NCBI GenBank assembly: GCA_964368625.1
Contig: CAYJBH010000010.1
Location: 1 to 64,000, forward strand
Direction: 5' to 3'
DNA length: 64,000 nt
Source of the DNA: CAYJBH01 sp964368625
Lineage (GTDB): Bacteria > Bacillota > Clostridia > Oscillospirales > Ruminococcaceae
How positions within the stretch are numbered: the first letter of the stretch is position 1; every line of letters begins with the position of its first letter. The notes under the pieces were generated by a model that was not told where the DNA came from, searched no databases, and saw only the letters and a list, made by a program, of their open reading frames with translations. Of this stretch, positions 34,955 to 43,503 are shown one piece after another. The position numbers were made by a program, and so were the translations under genes.

Positions 34955-36594
34955 ATTCTCTTCTCAATCTCGTTATTTACACGATTACATAGTCTTATGA
35001 TAAAATCCTTTTCCATAGGAAAATTATTAAACTTTATCTCACCGCCTGCCAATTCCCTTATTATTCCTTTAGTAAATTCGGCATCGGTAAGCGACTCTAA
35101 AAGCTCTAATCTTCGAAGATCATAAAAGGCTTCCATCTGAACTTCATTGCGTATCGAACTGTATACTACTCCATCAGGACCCGGATAAACTAAAAATGGG
35201 TCGCCCGAGGGAAATGAATATTCAGCATCGGTTACAATATACGGATTAATTGGGTGCAGAGAATTTTGGCTGTTATAAAAATTATATCCCCAGTGCAAAA
35301 AGCCCTTTATATCATAAAGATAGCAAAGAGTTCCCAATATTCTGTTTCGGTAAGAAGGCATCGAGAAAAAACGATTGGGAACATCCTTTCCCTGGGCGCA
35401 ACAATAATAAACCCATAAATTTGTTACTCCGTTGTTTATGAAAGGTTCAATATGATCGTCGGATGGGATTGGTGCTTTAACCGCCCCTGATTTATAGAAA
35501 TCATAGCTACTAAGCGCATCCACAATCGTATATCCTTCAAGCAGGTCGGCTACCTGTGCTTTAGCGGCCTTATATCTATCCATGTCTTCAAGCAATGGCT
35601 CATCTGAAATATGGAAATAAATAGTCTCGTTGTTGTATCCCTTTGCAGTTAAAAATCCTATTAGGGCTGGTATAAACGCTTCTAAAAAGCTGCGATATTT
35701 CTCGGATGTAGCCTCAACATGCCAACCAAAAATTTCCTGCTCAACCGAATTTACCGTTGCAGTAATCTTAGGTGAAAACCTTGCTCCCCACTGGCTAAAC
35801 AGGTGGGCTACCTCAATATGGGTAATACCATGCTTTTTGCAGATATCACACCATCTATTTAGCTGTGTGAAATCGAAAATATAGTTACCGTTATCATCCT
35901 TTTCTATCTTAACAAGCTGAACGGTTAACCTTTCACCGCCTACCTCTATGTCGAGTGGTGGGGTTATAACCGGGGTTAGCAGCATATTAATTCCTGCATT
36001 CTTTGCTGCAAACTCTATAAATCTTTCGGTTATCCTCCAAAATTCCTCCGAAAAAGGTTCTAACGAATAATAGCTGCATATGCCATCACAGTGAAACCAT
36101 TCGGTATGTATAAATGATGTTTGTGGAAGCTGTGCCGATAGCACGTTAATTCGAAGCTGCTGCTCAAAAACATCCTCTTCGTTAGCCTTAACCCTAACTG
36201 TAAGGCTATAACTACCGGCTGAAACATCCTGTGTAGGAATATCTATCCAGAGGCTTCTAAACTGATTATTAATCGGGATTATAATTCCATCAGAAGGAAT
36301 CAAAAGATCAGGGTATAACCCCGGGGTTGTTCTTAAATAGTTAATATCTCTTGTGGGGAATACCGGCAGCTGCGATGGCACTAACTCTACCGATCGTAGA
36401 TTTGAGTCCATTCCCAAAACACTAACTCTAAATGGAGATGATTTTGATGCAGTATTAACAGTGGTATAAACAAGTTGAAGAGATATACATTCACCGCGTA
36501 TCGCCGTAATTAGAGAAACGTTTAGTGCCTGCGGGCGAGAATCTGCAAATACCTTTTCAAGCGAATCTGATAAATAGAATTCATATTCAGCCAT
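34951..36594 (-). CDS. DUF4091 / GH123-like glycoside hydrolase
   Basis: A 547-residue protein without a signal peptide. An N-terminal beta-sandwich (about 1-155) precedes a TIM-barrel domain of the DUF4091 type, which contains GH123 beta-N-acetylgalactosaminidases. The barrel has the adjacent Asp-Glu pair expected of the substrate-assisted GH123 mechanism (Asp331-Glu332, in HISDEPLL) and GFLHWGYNFYNS and DPFLVYPGPDG near its end, characteristic of the family. It probably works in the cytoplasm on amino-sugar glycosides imported by the neighbouring transporter. That is inference; many DUF4091 proteins are untested. Confidence 0.8.
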   Translation of the reverse strand: MAEYEFYLSDSLEKVFADSRPQALNVSLITAIRGECISLQLVYTTVNTASKSSPFRVSVLGMDSNLRSVELVPSQLPVFPTRDINYLRTTPGLYPDLLIPSDGIIIPINNQFRSLWIDIPTQDVSAGSYSLTVRVKANEEDVFEQQLRINVLSAQLPQTSFIHTEWFHCDGICSYYSLEPFSEEFWRITERFIEFAAKNAGINMLLTPVITPPLDIEVGGERLTVQLVKIEKDDNGNYIFDFTQLNRWCDICKKHGITHIEVAHLFSQWGARFSPKITATVNSVEQEIFGWHVEATSEKYRSFLEAFIPALIGFLTAKGYNNETIYFHISDEPLLEDMDRYKAAKAQVADLLEGYTIVDALSSYDFYKSGAVKAPIPSDDHIEPFINNGVTNLWVYYCCAQGKDVPNRFFSMPSYRNRILGTLCYLYDIKGFLHWGYNFYNSQNSLHPINPYIVTDAEYSFPSGDPFLVYPGPDGVVYSSIRNEVQMEAFYDLRRLELLESLTDAEFTKGIIRELAGGEIKFNNFPMEKDFIIRLCNRVNNEIEKRI

Positions 36595-36642
36595 ATTAAT
36601 GCCCTACCTTTTATTATACTTACAAGTTATTCTGTAATGAGT

Positions 36643-36671
36643 ATTATATCAGCTTAAGAGGGTAATTGCAA
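36643..36671 (-). promoter_or_regulatory. Promoter of the DUF4091-thioesterase pair
   Basis: On the minus strand TTGCAA (36671-36666), 17 bases, TATAAT (36648-36643) with an extended TGA. It lies about 50 bases ahead of the ATG at 36594. Confidence 0.78.
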
Positions 36672-36773
36672 TTAGAAATAATGTTTTTCTAATTAACACT
36701 AAAAAATCGAACCAAAGTTTCCACCTTCCTGCGTTTCCTTTAGTTCAAATTTTATTTTTAGTATTTTCATGCA

Positions 36774-37292
36774 TCAATCACTGTCTACCGATAAGTCAAG
36801 TTCATATGCAATTCTTGGCGAACCGTCGGCAAGTTTTATAAACCCACGATCAATAAATCCATTCTTTATCATCATTCTTCTCATCGATTTGTTGTCTGCA
36901 TGGGTGTCGCATCTAAGGGCAACTATATTTTGTTGGCAACTTTTTTCTTTACAATAATCTACTATCATCCCTCCAACACCGCGGCCCTTCATTTCGGGCA
37001 AAACTGCTACCCTGTGTAGCGATGTATAGGGTGGCGGTAGAATAAAAGCTCCACTTTCGTCATAAGCAGGATCAACCGCATCTGTAAAAACAAAGGTAGC
37101 CACAGGACAATCATCTATAAACAATAGAAAACTCTCATTTTTTGCAACATCATCTACAATTAACTCGATGGTTGGATAGTTATCCTGCCACTGATCAACA
37201 CCGGCATCGGCAAGTGCCTTTTTCCCGGTTAAAAGTATGTCTAATACCGTGTGTACTTCCTGCTCTGTTGCAGGGCGAACAAAATTTGCCAT
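36774..37292 (-). CDS. GNAT family N-acetyltransferase
   Basis: A 172-residue acyl-CoA-dependent acetyltransferase. The acetyl-CoA phosphate loop is visible as LPEMKGRGVGGMIVDYC (about 113-129), with the preceding beta strand LHRVAVLPE and following ALRCDTHADNKSMRRMMIKNG typical of the fold. The substrate is unknown. It lies 40 bases downstream of the OppA-like lipoprotein on the same strand. Confidence 0.88.
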   Translation of the reverse strand: MANFVRPATEQEVHTVLDILLTGKKALADAGVDQWQDNYPTIELIVDDVAKNESFLLFIDDCPVATFVFTDAVDPAYDESGAFILPPPYTSLHRVAVLPEMKGRGVGGMIVDYCKEKSCQQNIVALRCDTHADNKSMRRMMIKNGFIDRGFIKLADGSPRIAYELDLSVDSD

Positions 37293-37332
37293 TACTAATC
37301 CTCTACCTGTATCCTTACTGTTAATGCTTTAT

Positions 37333-38967
37333 TTATTCCTCTATCACAGTGGCTTTTGTAACATAAAGGTTACCCAGAGCATTCAGAGTACAGCCTTGCG
37401 TTTGGTTATTTATTAACATGCGTTGTGTTGGATGAAACAACGGCGCTACTGGCATATTAGCCATAAGATGAACCTCGGCACTTTGTAACGTTTCCTTATT
37501 ATACATACCTGTTGGATTTAGCGCTGCATCCTCTAAAAGTTCATCATATACGTTATCATCATATCCTGTAATATTTTCTGGGTTTTCTGAATGCAACATC
37601 TCAAGCGGATCAGCCGGATGTAATACATCTGCTTTAGCTACTCCAACGGCAATATTATAGTTTCCGGTTTCCAGTGCCTCTGCATATTCTCTGTCTGCCA
37701 TCGGTATAAGGCTGATATCACCACGTGTTATCTGGCCTATCATATCAACCAGTTCCTGATAGTAGTAAAAATATGGATCGCTTTCCGGTGCAATCATGGT
37801 AATATTAAGTCCTACACCATCATTGAATCTAGCAGAGCTAAGCGCCTGCTGTGATTCATCAATACTATCGTTAAGGCTGAAGCTACTTCGCTCTAAAACG
37901 TCTGAAAAGTCGTCTCCTAAATAGACATATCCAGGTGCAACCAACCCAGAGGCTGGTATGCCCTGTCCCGGTAGCAAACTGTTTAAAAGTCCTGCACGAT
38001 CAATAGCAAGACTAACTGCCTGCCTTACAAGCAGGTTATTTGTTGGGCTTTTGGATGTATTAAAACTTAGGTAAACTGTGTCGAACGACGCTTTTTCAAC
38101 AAGCTGCCCAGGAAATGCAGCGGAAATGTTTTCTTCGGGATCTATTATTATGTTAATATCCCCATTCGCAAACCCGATAGATTCATCAAGAAATTCATTT
38201 GAAAAATTTAGCTGCTCTATCTCTACCATAAGCATATCATAATAGGAGTTGTTCTTTACAGCAACAAGTTCGTTAGCATTTTGTGATATAACAACAAATG
38301 GTCCGCTTGTAACATGTACGGGCTGCGGCTCTTCGCTTTCCTCATCTGTATCAGTTAAGCTGTCACCTCGATATGTTGGCGCAAATGTTGGTAGTGCAAG
38401 CAGGGAAACAAACTGAGAATAAGGTTTATTTAAAACCATAACAAGTTCATAGTTTCCGTTTGAATAAATAGCAACATCTGATAGCGTAAATCCTTCAGGG
38501 CGCTCTTCTTCGGGAAGGATGTAACTATCAGCACCGCTAATGAGCTCAACTAAACTCTCATGAACAAAGGGATCACCCTCGCCATCCAAAACTCTAAAAA
38601 ACGTTTCAACAAAATCATCAGCTGTTATCAGTTCACCATTCGAATATTTTGCATCGGGGCGAAGATTAAAGGTATATGTTAACCCATCTTCACTTACTTC
38701 ATAGGTGTCGCAGATAGCCGGAGATAAATTTCCTGTAATAGAATCGTAGCTAAACAAGCCCTCAAAACAAGCTGTAAATATCGGCGATACCCTCCCAAAT
38801 CCACTTGTTATAGGATCAAGGTTGGTTGGAATTTCATCCACAGAAACTGTTAAGGTAACCGGCAACTGCTCCGGTTCAGGTTCGTCTATTACCACCGGGT
38901 TTGACGGTATCGTTCCGCAAGAAACGAGAAAAACAACAAAAAGTATAAGGGCTGTTACCTTTTTCAT
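37333..38967 (-). CDS. Peptide/nickel ABC transporter substrate-binding lipoprotein (OppA family)
   Basis: A family 5 extracellular binding protein of about 544 residues. The signal peptide ends in a lipobox (FLVSC), making a lipoprotein. It has the family signature TYTFNLRPDAKYSNGELITADDFVE (split here at about residues 109-133) and the AVSLAIDRAGLLN segment. Permease and ATPase genes are absent nearby, so it is an orphan binding protein. The frame opens at TTG 38988, which is within the GAGGAGAGG ribosome-binding site; ATG 38967 is the better start. Confidence 0.9.
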   Translation of the reverse strand: MKKVTALILFVVFLVSCGTIPSNPVVIDEPEPEQLPVTLTVSVDEIPTNLDPITSGFGRVSPIFTACFEGLFSYDSITGNLSPAICDTYEVSEDGLTYTFNLRPDAKYSNGELITADDFVETFFRVLDGEGDPFVHESLVELISGADSYILPEEERPEGFTLSDVAIYSNGNYELVMVLNKPYSQFVSLLALPTFAPTYRGDSLTDTDEESEEPQPVHVTSGPFVVISQNANELVAVKNNSYYDMLMVEIEQLNFSNEFLDESIGFANGDINIIIDPEENISAAFPGQLVEKASFDTVYLSFNTSKSPTNNLLVRQAVSLAIDRAGLLNSLLPGQGIPASGLVAPGYVYLGDDFSDVLERSSFSLNDSIDESQQALSSARFNDGVGLNITMIAPESDPYFYYYQELVDMIGQITRGDISLIPMADREYAEALETGNYNIAVGVAKADVLHPADPLEMLHSENPENITGYDDNVYDELLEDAALNPTGMYNKETLQSAEVHLMANMPVAPLFHPTQRMLINNQTQGCTLNALGNLYVTKATVIEE

Positions 38968-39073
38968 ATATAAATTACCTCTCCTCAATTTTGTGAGTTA
39001 CGACCTCCCCGCCGTATCACAAATTAATCACCTATTGATTAAAATATAAGGTTATAAAATATTAAATTTAGAC

Positions 39074-39097
39074 AAAAAAACCTCGAGATACTCGAGG
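39074..39097 (-). terminator. Intrinsic terminator (minus strand) 107 bases ahead of the OppA-like gene
   Basis: CCTCGAG (39097-39091) and CTCGAGG (39087-39081) with a 3-base loop, then seven T on the minus strand. Strong hairpin with a clean T run. It ends the tRNA transcript's read-through or an unannotated short RNA, or acts as an attenuator in the leader of the lipoprotein gene. Confidence 0.85.
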
Positions 39098-39184
39098 GAT
39101 GAAGCCTTATCAGATGGCTATATAAATTGATAATTATATTGATAAAACAATCATACGCTAAGAGTAGAGTTCTTTTTTAAATGG

Positions 39185-39211
39185 AAAACCCAAAAATCAA
39201 AGATTTTTGGG
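39185..39211 (-). terminator. Terminator of the tRNA operon
   Basis: CCCAAAAATC and GATTTTTGGG (39211-39202 with 39198-39189 on the minus strand) form a perfect 10-bp stem with a 3-base loop, followed by TTTT. It lies 72 bases after tRNA-Glu. Confidence 0.7.
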
Positions 39212-39282
39212 GAAGAAATGAATATGCATGCTAATTGGTTTTGCACTTTGAAGAAAATCAACTAGCACAACAAATTCCATCG

Positions 39283-39357
39283 TGGTGACCCGTACGAGAA
39301 TCGAACTCGTGATTCCGCCGTGAAAGGGCGGTGTCTTAACCGCTTGACCAACGGGCC
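39283..39357 (-). tRNA. tRNA-Glu (anticodon TTC)
   Basis: Full cloverleaf on the minus strand: acceptor GGCCCGT/ACGGGTC, anticodon loop CTTTCAC with TTC, T-arm GAGTTCGATTCTC, discriminator A and an encoded CCA (39285-39283). Third in the Lys-Met-Glu operon. Confidence 0.97.
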
Positions 39358-39418
39358 ATATTATTTTCATGTACTCGGTGCAACATCGAACCAAACCTTG
39401 GCAGGTCCGATATTACAA

Positions 39419-39495
39419 TGGTAGCGGTAGCAGGATTTGAACCGGCGACCTTTCGGGTATGAACCGAGTGCTCTGACCATCTGAGCTATACCGCC
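39419..39495 (-). tRNA. tRNA-Met (anticodon CAT, elongator type)
   Basis: Cloverleaf on the minus strand: acceptor GGCGGTA/TACCGCT, anticodon loop TTCATAC with CAT, and encoded CCA. The acceptor begins G1-U72 and the anticodon stem lacks the three G-C pairs of initiator tRNA, so it is an elongator. A tRNA-Ile with lysidine-modified CAU is less likely given the stem TCGG/CCGA pattern common in elongator tRNA-Met. Confidence 0.95.
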
Positions 39496-39498
39496 ACA

Positions 39499-39574
39499 TG
39501 GTGAGATACCGGAGATTCGAACTCCGGACACCCTGCTTAAAAGGCAGGTGCTCTGCCGACTGAGCTAGTATCTC
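39499..39574 (-). tRNA. tRNA-Lys (anticodon TTT)
   Basis: Cloverleaf on the minus strand: acceptor GAGATAC/GTATCTC, anticodon stem CCTGC/GCAGG with loop CTTTTAA (anticodon TTT), T-arm GGAGTTCGAATCTCC, and encoded CCA. First gene of the operon, three bases upstream of tRNA-Met. Confidence 0.97.
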
Positions 39575-39589
39575 GTAATGTGCCTTGTA

Positions 39590-39618
39590 ATTATAACAGA
39601 TTGAACAACCCTTGTCAA
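39590..39618 (-). promoter_or_regulatory. Consensus promoter of the tRNA operon
   Basis: Perfect TTGACA (39618-39613), 17 bases, perfect TATAAT (39595-39590) on the minus strand, 16 bases before tRNA-Lys. As strong as expected for a stable RNA operon. Confidence 0.95.
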
Positions 39619-39777
39619 TACAATTTTTCTATTTTTTTATTTATGTCCAATTTATATTACTATTTGCTTTAATATTGATATGTTCAAGCTATATAATGCT
39701 ATCCCCTCCTTTAGTATGCTATATGAATAATAGTAGTTACAAATCCTGTCCCCTTTTATACTAACCACCAAGCAAGT

Positions 39778-39806
39778 TTGACAAAAATGAATATTTAATA
39801 TAAAAT
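39778..39806 (+). promoter_or_regulatory. Promoter of the degenerate glycosyltransferase operon
   Basis: Perfect TTGACA (39778-39783), 17 bases, TAAAAT (39801-39806). It lies 35 bases ahead of the ATG at 39841. Confidence 0.8.
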
Positions 39807-39840
39807 AGATAGTGGTTTATTGTATCTAAAATGAGGATGT

Positions 39841-41406
39841 ATGGCCAGAAACTTTCTATTTTCCGTAATTATTGCCGTATGTAATGCAGAGCGAACCCTA
39901 CCCGTTACCATTGATAGTATCATCGAGCAGACCTTTGGTTTCGAGGACAGTATTGAAATAATTGTGGTTAATGACGCCTCTTCGGATGGAACCGGCGAGG
40001 TTGCTAAGAGCTATGCCCGGCTTTACCCTGATAACATTAGGGTTTTTAATAAGAGTTATGGCGGAATTGCTTCGGCTCGCAATGTTGGGCTTAGAATGGC
40101 AACCGGGGATTACATTAATTTTTGCGAAGCCGGAGGATACTTTGACGATGGAGTTTTTGCTTCGGTAGCCGTTTTTTTAGAGGCTGAAAAAGAAAACACC
40201 TCTTTGGTAGCTATATCCGGACAGAAAGAAGAATACTTAACCGACGACTTTTTTGATGTTTTTAAGCGAACAAGAGTTATTGAACTTCATAGAACACCGG
40301 GCTTTTATCAACCTGAGCTCGGCGCATATTTCATTACTCGTGAAGCCTGTTCCCTGCTTTCATTTGACGAGACTGTTGGTGAGTTTAGCGGTGTTGAATT
40401 TATTTATCGAATACTCGCAAAAAAGGATGCCACCATCGGCGTTATCGAGAGGCGCAAATACATCTCGGGTGAAAAGCCTGAGATTAGCGAGAGAAGCGTT
40501 TCATATTTACTAAACGAATACCTTCCCAAAATATTGAGATATTATCGCGACAGATACGATCCTCCCCTTCCTCGGTACTTCCTTACCATGGTTATGAGGC
40601 TGTTCTGCGATATATTTGCCGGCTCGGTTCGCCAGATGAACCTTAACATAGACCAGCGCAAGGTTATTTTAAATGGTATGCGACCGATACTTTCAATACT
40701 TAACGAAAATATGTTAAGAGGTGACAGGCACATTTCTGAAAACGCCTTGGCTTTTTGCCTTTCAATGCAGCCAAACCCACAGGAGTTTTTAAAAGATAAC
40801 TACCCTGAGTTTGACGGATGCTATTCTGTAACAGCTGTAATGCCTTTAGATGGAGATGAAGATCTTCTAGTTTCTTTAAGGCAAAGCCACTGTGAAGGAC
40901 TTGAGGTATTGCGTAGTGATAGAAACGTTGCTCTGCAAAAAGCAAAAGGCGATTTTATAGTTTTTTTTGAAAAAGACGACAGGGTTGATGCCGATTTCTT
41001 TCGTATTATGCTTCGTAGACTAGCACTTGACAGGGTTTCAGTCTGCTGCTGTAGCTATCGGGATAAACAGGGAAAGGAAACCTACGCAACCGGTCTTGAC
41101 GGATTGGTTACCCCAGCAGTTGCCGCTAGCGCATCGTTACCTCTAAGTAGTTTTATGTTTAAGACAGCTTTTTTAAGGAATCGTGTTGTTTTAGAGACTA
41201 TATCTTCTAGCAATCCTTATTTTTATCTTTCGGTTCTTCGCAAAACCGAGCTTGCCGTAGTTAAATCGGTACATATCACCACTAATTATAAAGAGGAGCG
41301 TAGTATAGATCAGATATTTGGAGATTCTTTGCAACGTTCTATCGATCCTCTTGCATCATGTTATGACGAATATAATAAAGTTAAGCATTTCTCAAGGTTA
41401 TTATGA
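39841..41406 (+). CDS. Tandem GT2-like protein with degenerate metal-binding motifs
   Basis: A 521-residue cytoplasmic protein. Residues 5-230 form a GT2 (GT-A fold) domain with SVIIAVCNAERTLPVTIDSI, VVNDASSDGTGEV and GIASARNVGLRMATGDYINF. At the place of the catalytic D-x-D, the sequence reads CEAGG (95-99) rather than the usual LDSDD. A second, more diverged copy lies at about 325-470 (QKAKGDFIVFFEKDDRVDAD), also with an altered acidic motif but with DD retained. The overlap of its stop with the next gene by four bases suggests co-translation. Activity of the first copy is doubtful. Confidence 0.82.
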   Translation: MARNFLFSVIIAVCNAERTLPVTIDSIIEQTFGFEDSIEIIVVNDASSDGTGEVAKSYARLYPDNIRVFNKSYGGIASARNVGLRMATGDYINFCEAGGYFDDGVFASVAVFLEAEKENTSLVAISGQKEEYLTDDFFDVFKRTRVIELHRTPGFYQPELGAYFITREACSLLSFDETVGEFSGVEFIYRILAKKDATIGVIERRKYISGEKPEISERSVSYLLNEYLPKILRYYRDRYDPPLPRYFLTMVMRLFCDIFAGSVRQMNLNIDQRKVILNGMRPILSILNENMLRGDRHISENALAFCLSMQPNPQEFLKDNYPEFDGCYSVTAVMPLDGDEDLLVSLRQSHCEGLEVLRSDRNVALQKAKGDFIVFFEKDDRVDADFFRIMLRRLALDRVSVCCCSYRDKQGKETYATGLDGLVTPAVAASASLPLSSFMFKTAFLRNRVVLETISSSNPYFYLSVLRKTELAVVKSVHITTNYKEERSIDQIFGDSLQRSIDPLASCYDEYNKVKHFSRLL

Positions 41407-42584
41407 ACCAAAATGAATCGACTAAAAAGGATATCACCTCTCGGCTCTCCTCAATAAGAAGGAGAAGGCGATTTAATTTCATGCGTCGATTTTTTATATT
41501 GTTAGCTGTAATTATATTTATCGTTCTACTTTTAAGTGGCTTCTTTAAACCATTTTTTAATTTTTTAGACGCTTCGGTTACCAACATACGCCTTGCGGTT
41601 GATCAGGGTAACGGATTTCCTCTAGAACTTTCGTTGCCCGGTATAATCTCTGCTGAGGCTGTTGGTAACGGAGCAATGGTTGTTGGCGAAAAGGAGATGG
41701 CTTTTATTTCACCCACCGGAAAGCAGACACGTAGAATTGGAAACAGCTATGCCAGTCCACTTTTAGAATCTTCTGACGACAGAGTTTTAATATACACCCG
41801 TGGGGCAAACGATTACAGAATTGAAGGCTACTACCAAAACTTTATTACAGCCGAGCTAGATGAAGATATTTTTCTTGCTGCTATCGCCAACAGCGGCAGC
41901 TATGCCATTGCCACATCTGATCCGAAGTTTCGAAGTTCGGTAAATATATATAATTCTTCCGGTACCGAGCTTTTCAACTACAAGCTAGCAGATGAAATGC
42001 CTGTTGTTATAGATTTTTCTACTAATTCAAATTACCTTGCAGTTGCAACGGTTTATTCAGTTGATGGTGTATTATTAACTAATATTTACGGTTTTTCAAT
42101 TAGCAGCCGAGAATTAGTTGGAGAGATTAAGGGAATTCCCGGTGTTTGCCTTTCCTTAGCATTTCAATCCAACGACAGAATAATGACTGTTTTCGATGAT
42201 AAAGCCGCTGTTTATAGCTTAAGCGATGGTGAAACCATTTCCGAATATGGATTCAACAATAACCAGCTATTAAGGGTTAGTGTTTCCGGCAACGGTAATG
42301 AACTGGCATTATTGTTGGGTGAGACACAGCTCCCCCAATCTATCACCCTTACTATTCTTAATTCTTCTTTAGATGTGCAAGGAGAAACAATTATACCGTT
42401 TTCTGTTGACAATATGCAATATTCAGAGTACAATTTACTAATAAGCTCGGGTAGTACGCTCTATCGCTATAACGACAATGCTATGCCGATAGATGAGGAC
42501 CAATTTTCATACAGCGAAAACATAATTGAAATACTTGAAAATGGTTTTTGTGTTGGTACAGAGTTTATTTATAAAACTAATTAA
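41403..42584 (+). CDS. Membrane-anchored DUF5711-like protein (beta-propeller-like)
   Basis: A 393-residue protein. A basic cytoplasmic tail (residues 1-28, with a RRRRRF cluster) leads to one span (about 29-48) and an extracellular domain made of repeated beta-strand blocks of 40-50 residues (for example GAMVVGEKEMAFISPTGKQT, SYAIATSDPKFRSSVNIYNS, NYLAVATVYS). This is a WD40-like propeller layout seen in DUF5711 proteins of Clostridia. The function is unknown. It overlaps the glycosyltransferase gene by four bases, and a CvpA gene follows. Confidence 0.65.
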   Translation: MNQNESTKKDITSRLSSIRRRRRFNFMRRFFILLAVIIFIVLLLSGFFKPFFNFLDASVTNIRLAVDQGNGFPLELSLPGIISAEAVGNGAMVVGEKEMAFISPTGKQTRRIGNSYASPLLESSDDRVLIYTRGANDYRIEGYYQNFITAELDEDIFLAAIANSGSYAIATSDPKFRSSVNIYNSSGTELFNYKLADEMPVVIDFSTNSNYLAVATVYSVDGVLLTNIYGFSISSRELVGEIKGIPGVCLSLAFQSNDRIMTVFDDKAAVYSLSDGETISEYGFNNNQLLRVSVSGNGNELALLLGETQLPQSITLTILNSSLDVQGETIIPFSVDNMQYSEYNLLISSGSTLYRYNDNAMPIDEDQFSYSENIIEILENGFCVGTEFIYKTN

Positions 42585-42622
42585 GTTTAATTTGACAAAT
42601 AACGTTAGTTAAAGGAGAGAGT

Positions 42623-43345
42623 ATGGAATTTCTTATTATTTTGATCGACATTTTATTACTATTGATTGTAGGGGTTACTGTAGTTAGATACTACCAAAAA
42701 GGATTTTTTGCCTCACTTATTTCTTTAGTTGGAACAATAGTTTCTGTTATTCTTGCTTTACTGTTATCTACCCCTATCGCAACATTTATTTTCGGTGTGT
42801 TTATGGAGGGTAGCATAACAGCAAGGGTAGACTCTTCATTAAGCGACGACCTACCTGAGCAATCGGTTGAACACATTGTTTCGGGTCTTACCGATGCATT
42901 TCCGGATAGCCTAACCGTAGGAGTAGACGGCTTAAACGCAGTAGACGAGCTTAACTCTATCTTTGCAGGTGAAATGACCGGCGTTACAAGCGATGTAATT
43001 GTAAGTAACACCGTTGCACCGGTTATGATAGCTTTAACGGCTGCCATTATCTTTTTCTTTTTGGTATTTGTTTTCAAAGGTATCTTTGGAATAGTTGAAA
43101 AACTACTTTACGGAGTAAATAAACTAGCAATAGTAGGTAAACTTAACAATGTACTTGGTGGCGTTGTTGGTATAGTTCCCGGAATCGTTAATGCAATACT
43201 TGTTTTTGCGGTTTTAATACTTATCGCTGTATTTACAGCCGACCAGATACCGGTATTAAATTCTACAGACCTTGATTCAACCGTTGGCGGAACAGTGTTT
43301 AATTCACTGCTATCTGCTGTTTCAGGGTTTTTCACTCCTCAATAA
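42623..43345 (+). CDS. CvpA family membrane protein
   Basis: A 240-residue membrane protein of the CvpA family, with an N-terminal TM hairpin (about 2-21 and 30-56), an extracellular segment of about 70 residues and two further spans (about 132-153 and 175-205). GYXXGF-like N-terminal text reads VVRYYQKGFFASLISLVG, as in CvpA. Family members affect colicin V production, biofilm or peptidoglycan phenotypes, and their biochemical role is unclear. AAAGGAGAG precedes the ATG. Confidence 0.8.
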   Translation: MEFLIILIDILLLLIVGVTVVRYYQKGFFASLISLVGTIVSVILALLLSTPIATFIFGVFMEGSITARVDSSLSDDLPEQSVEHIVSGLTDAFPDSLTVGVDGLNAVDELNSIFAGEMTGVTSDVIVSNTVAPVMIALTAAIIFFFLVFVFKGIFGIVEKLLYGVNKLAIVGKLNNVLGGVVGIVPGIVNAILVFAVLILIAVFTADQIPVLNSTDLDSTVGGTVFNSLLSAVSGFFTPQ

Positions 43346-43386
43346 TTTCACATAATCACCATATAGAATGTATATATTATAAGATA

Positions 43387-43414
43387 GACAGAAATACCGT
43401 AACGCCTTTCTGTC
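43387..43414 (+). terminator. Hairpin after the CvpA gene
   Basis: GACAGAAA (43387-43394) and TTTCTGTC (43407-43414) form an 8-bp stem with a 12-base loop. No clear T run follows, so it is either a weak terminator or an operator for the clp gene downstream. Confidence 0.4.
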
Positions 43415-43503
43415 CATTATAGTGACAATATATTTTTATTAGATTAACTTATAAATTTGCTACTTCGCAACAGATATGATAACAAGAAAGGATTGAACAT
43501 TTT

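Larger units (their letters stand above)
38968..39282. other. Intergenic stretch between the OppA-like gene and the tRNA operon
   Basis: No open frame is convincing here. It holds two minus-strand hairpins described separately (39074-39097 and 39185-39211). The interval between them contains AT-rich direct half-repeats (ATCAATATAATTATCAATTT on the minus strand) and a short AGCC/GGCT hairpin, which could be a small RNA or part of the OppA-gene leader. Confidence 0.5.

Noticed and set aside
38968..39282. T-box riboswitch ahead of the OppA-like gene
   Set aside because: No AGGGTGG-type T-box or specifier stem is present. Only simple hairpins are seen.
39358..39418. Possible tRNA remnant between tRNA-Met and tRNA-Glu
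   Set aside because: The segment has a TTCGA-like tract but its arms do not pair into a T-arm or acceptor stem. It is treated as spacer.
43346..43503. CtsR or CIRCE heat-shock operator ahead of the clp gene
   Set aside because: Neither GGTCAAA-type repeats nor TTAGCACTC-N9-GAGTGCTAA is present. The only symmetric element is a GACAGAAA/TTTCTGTC hairpin.
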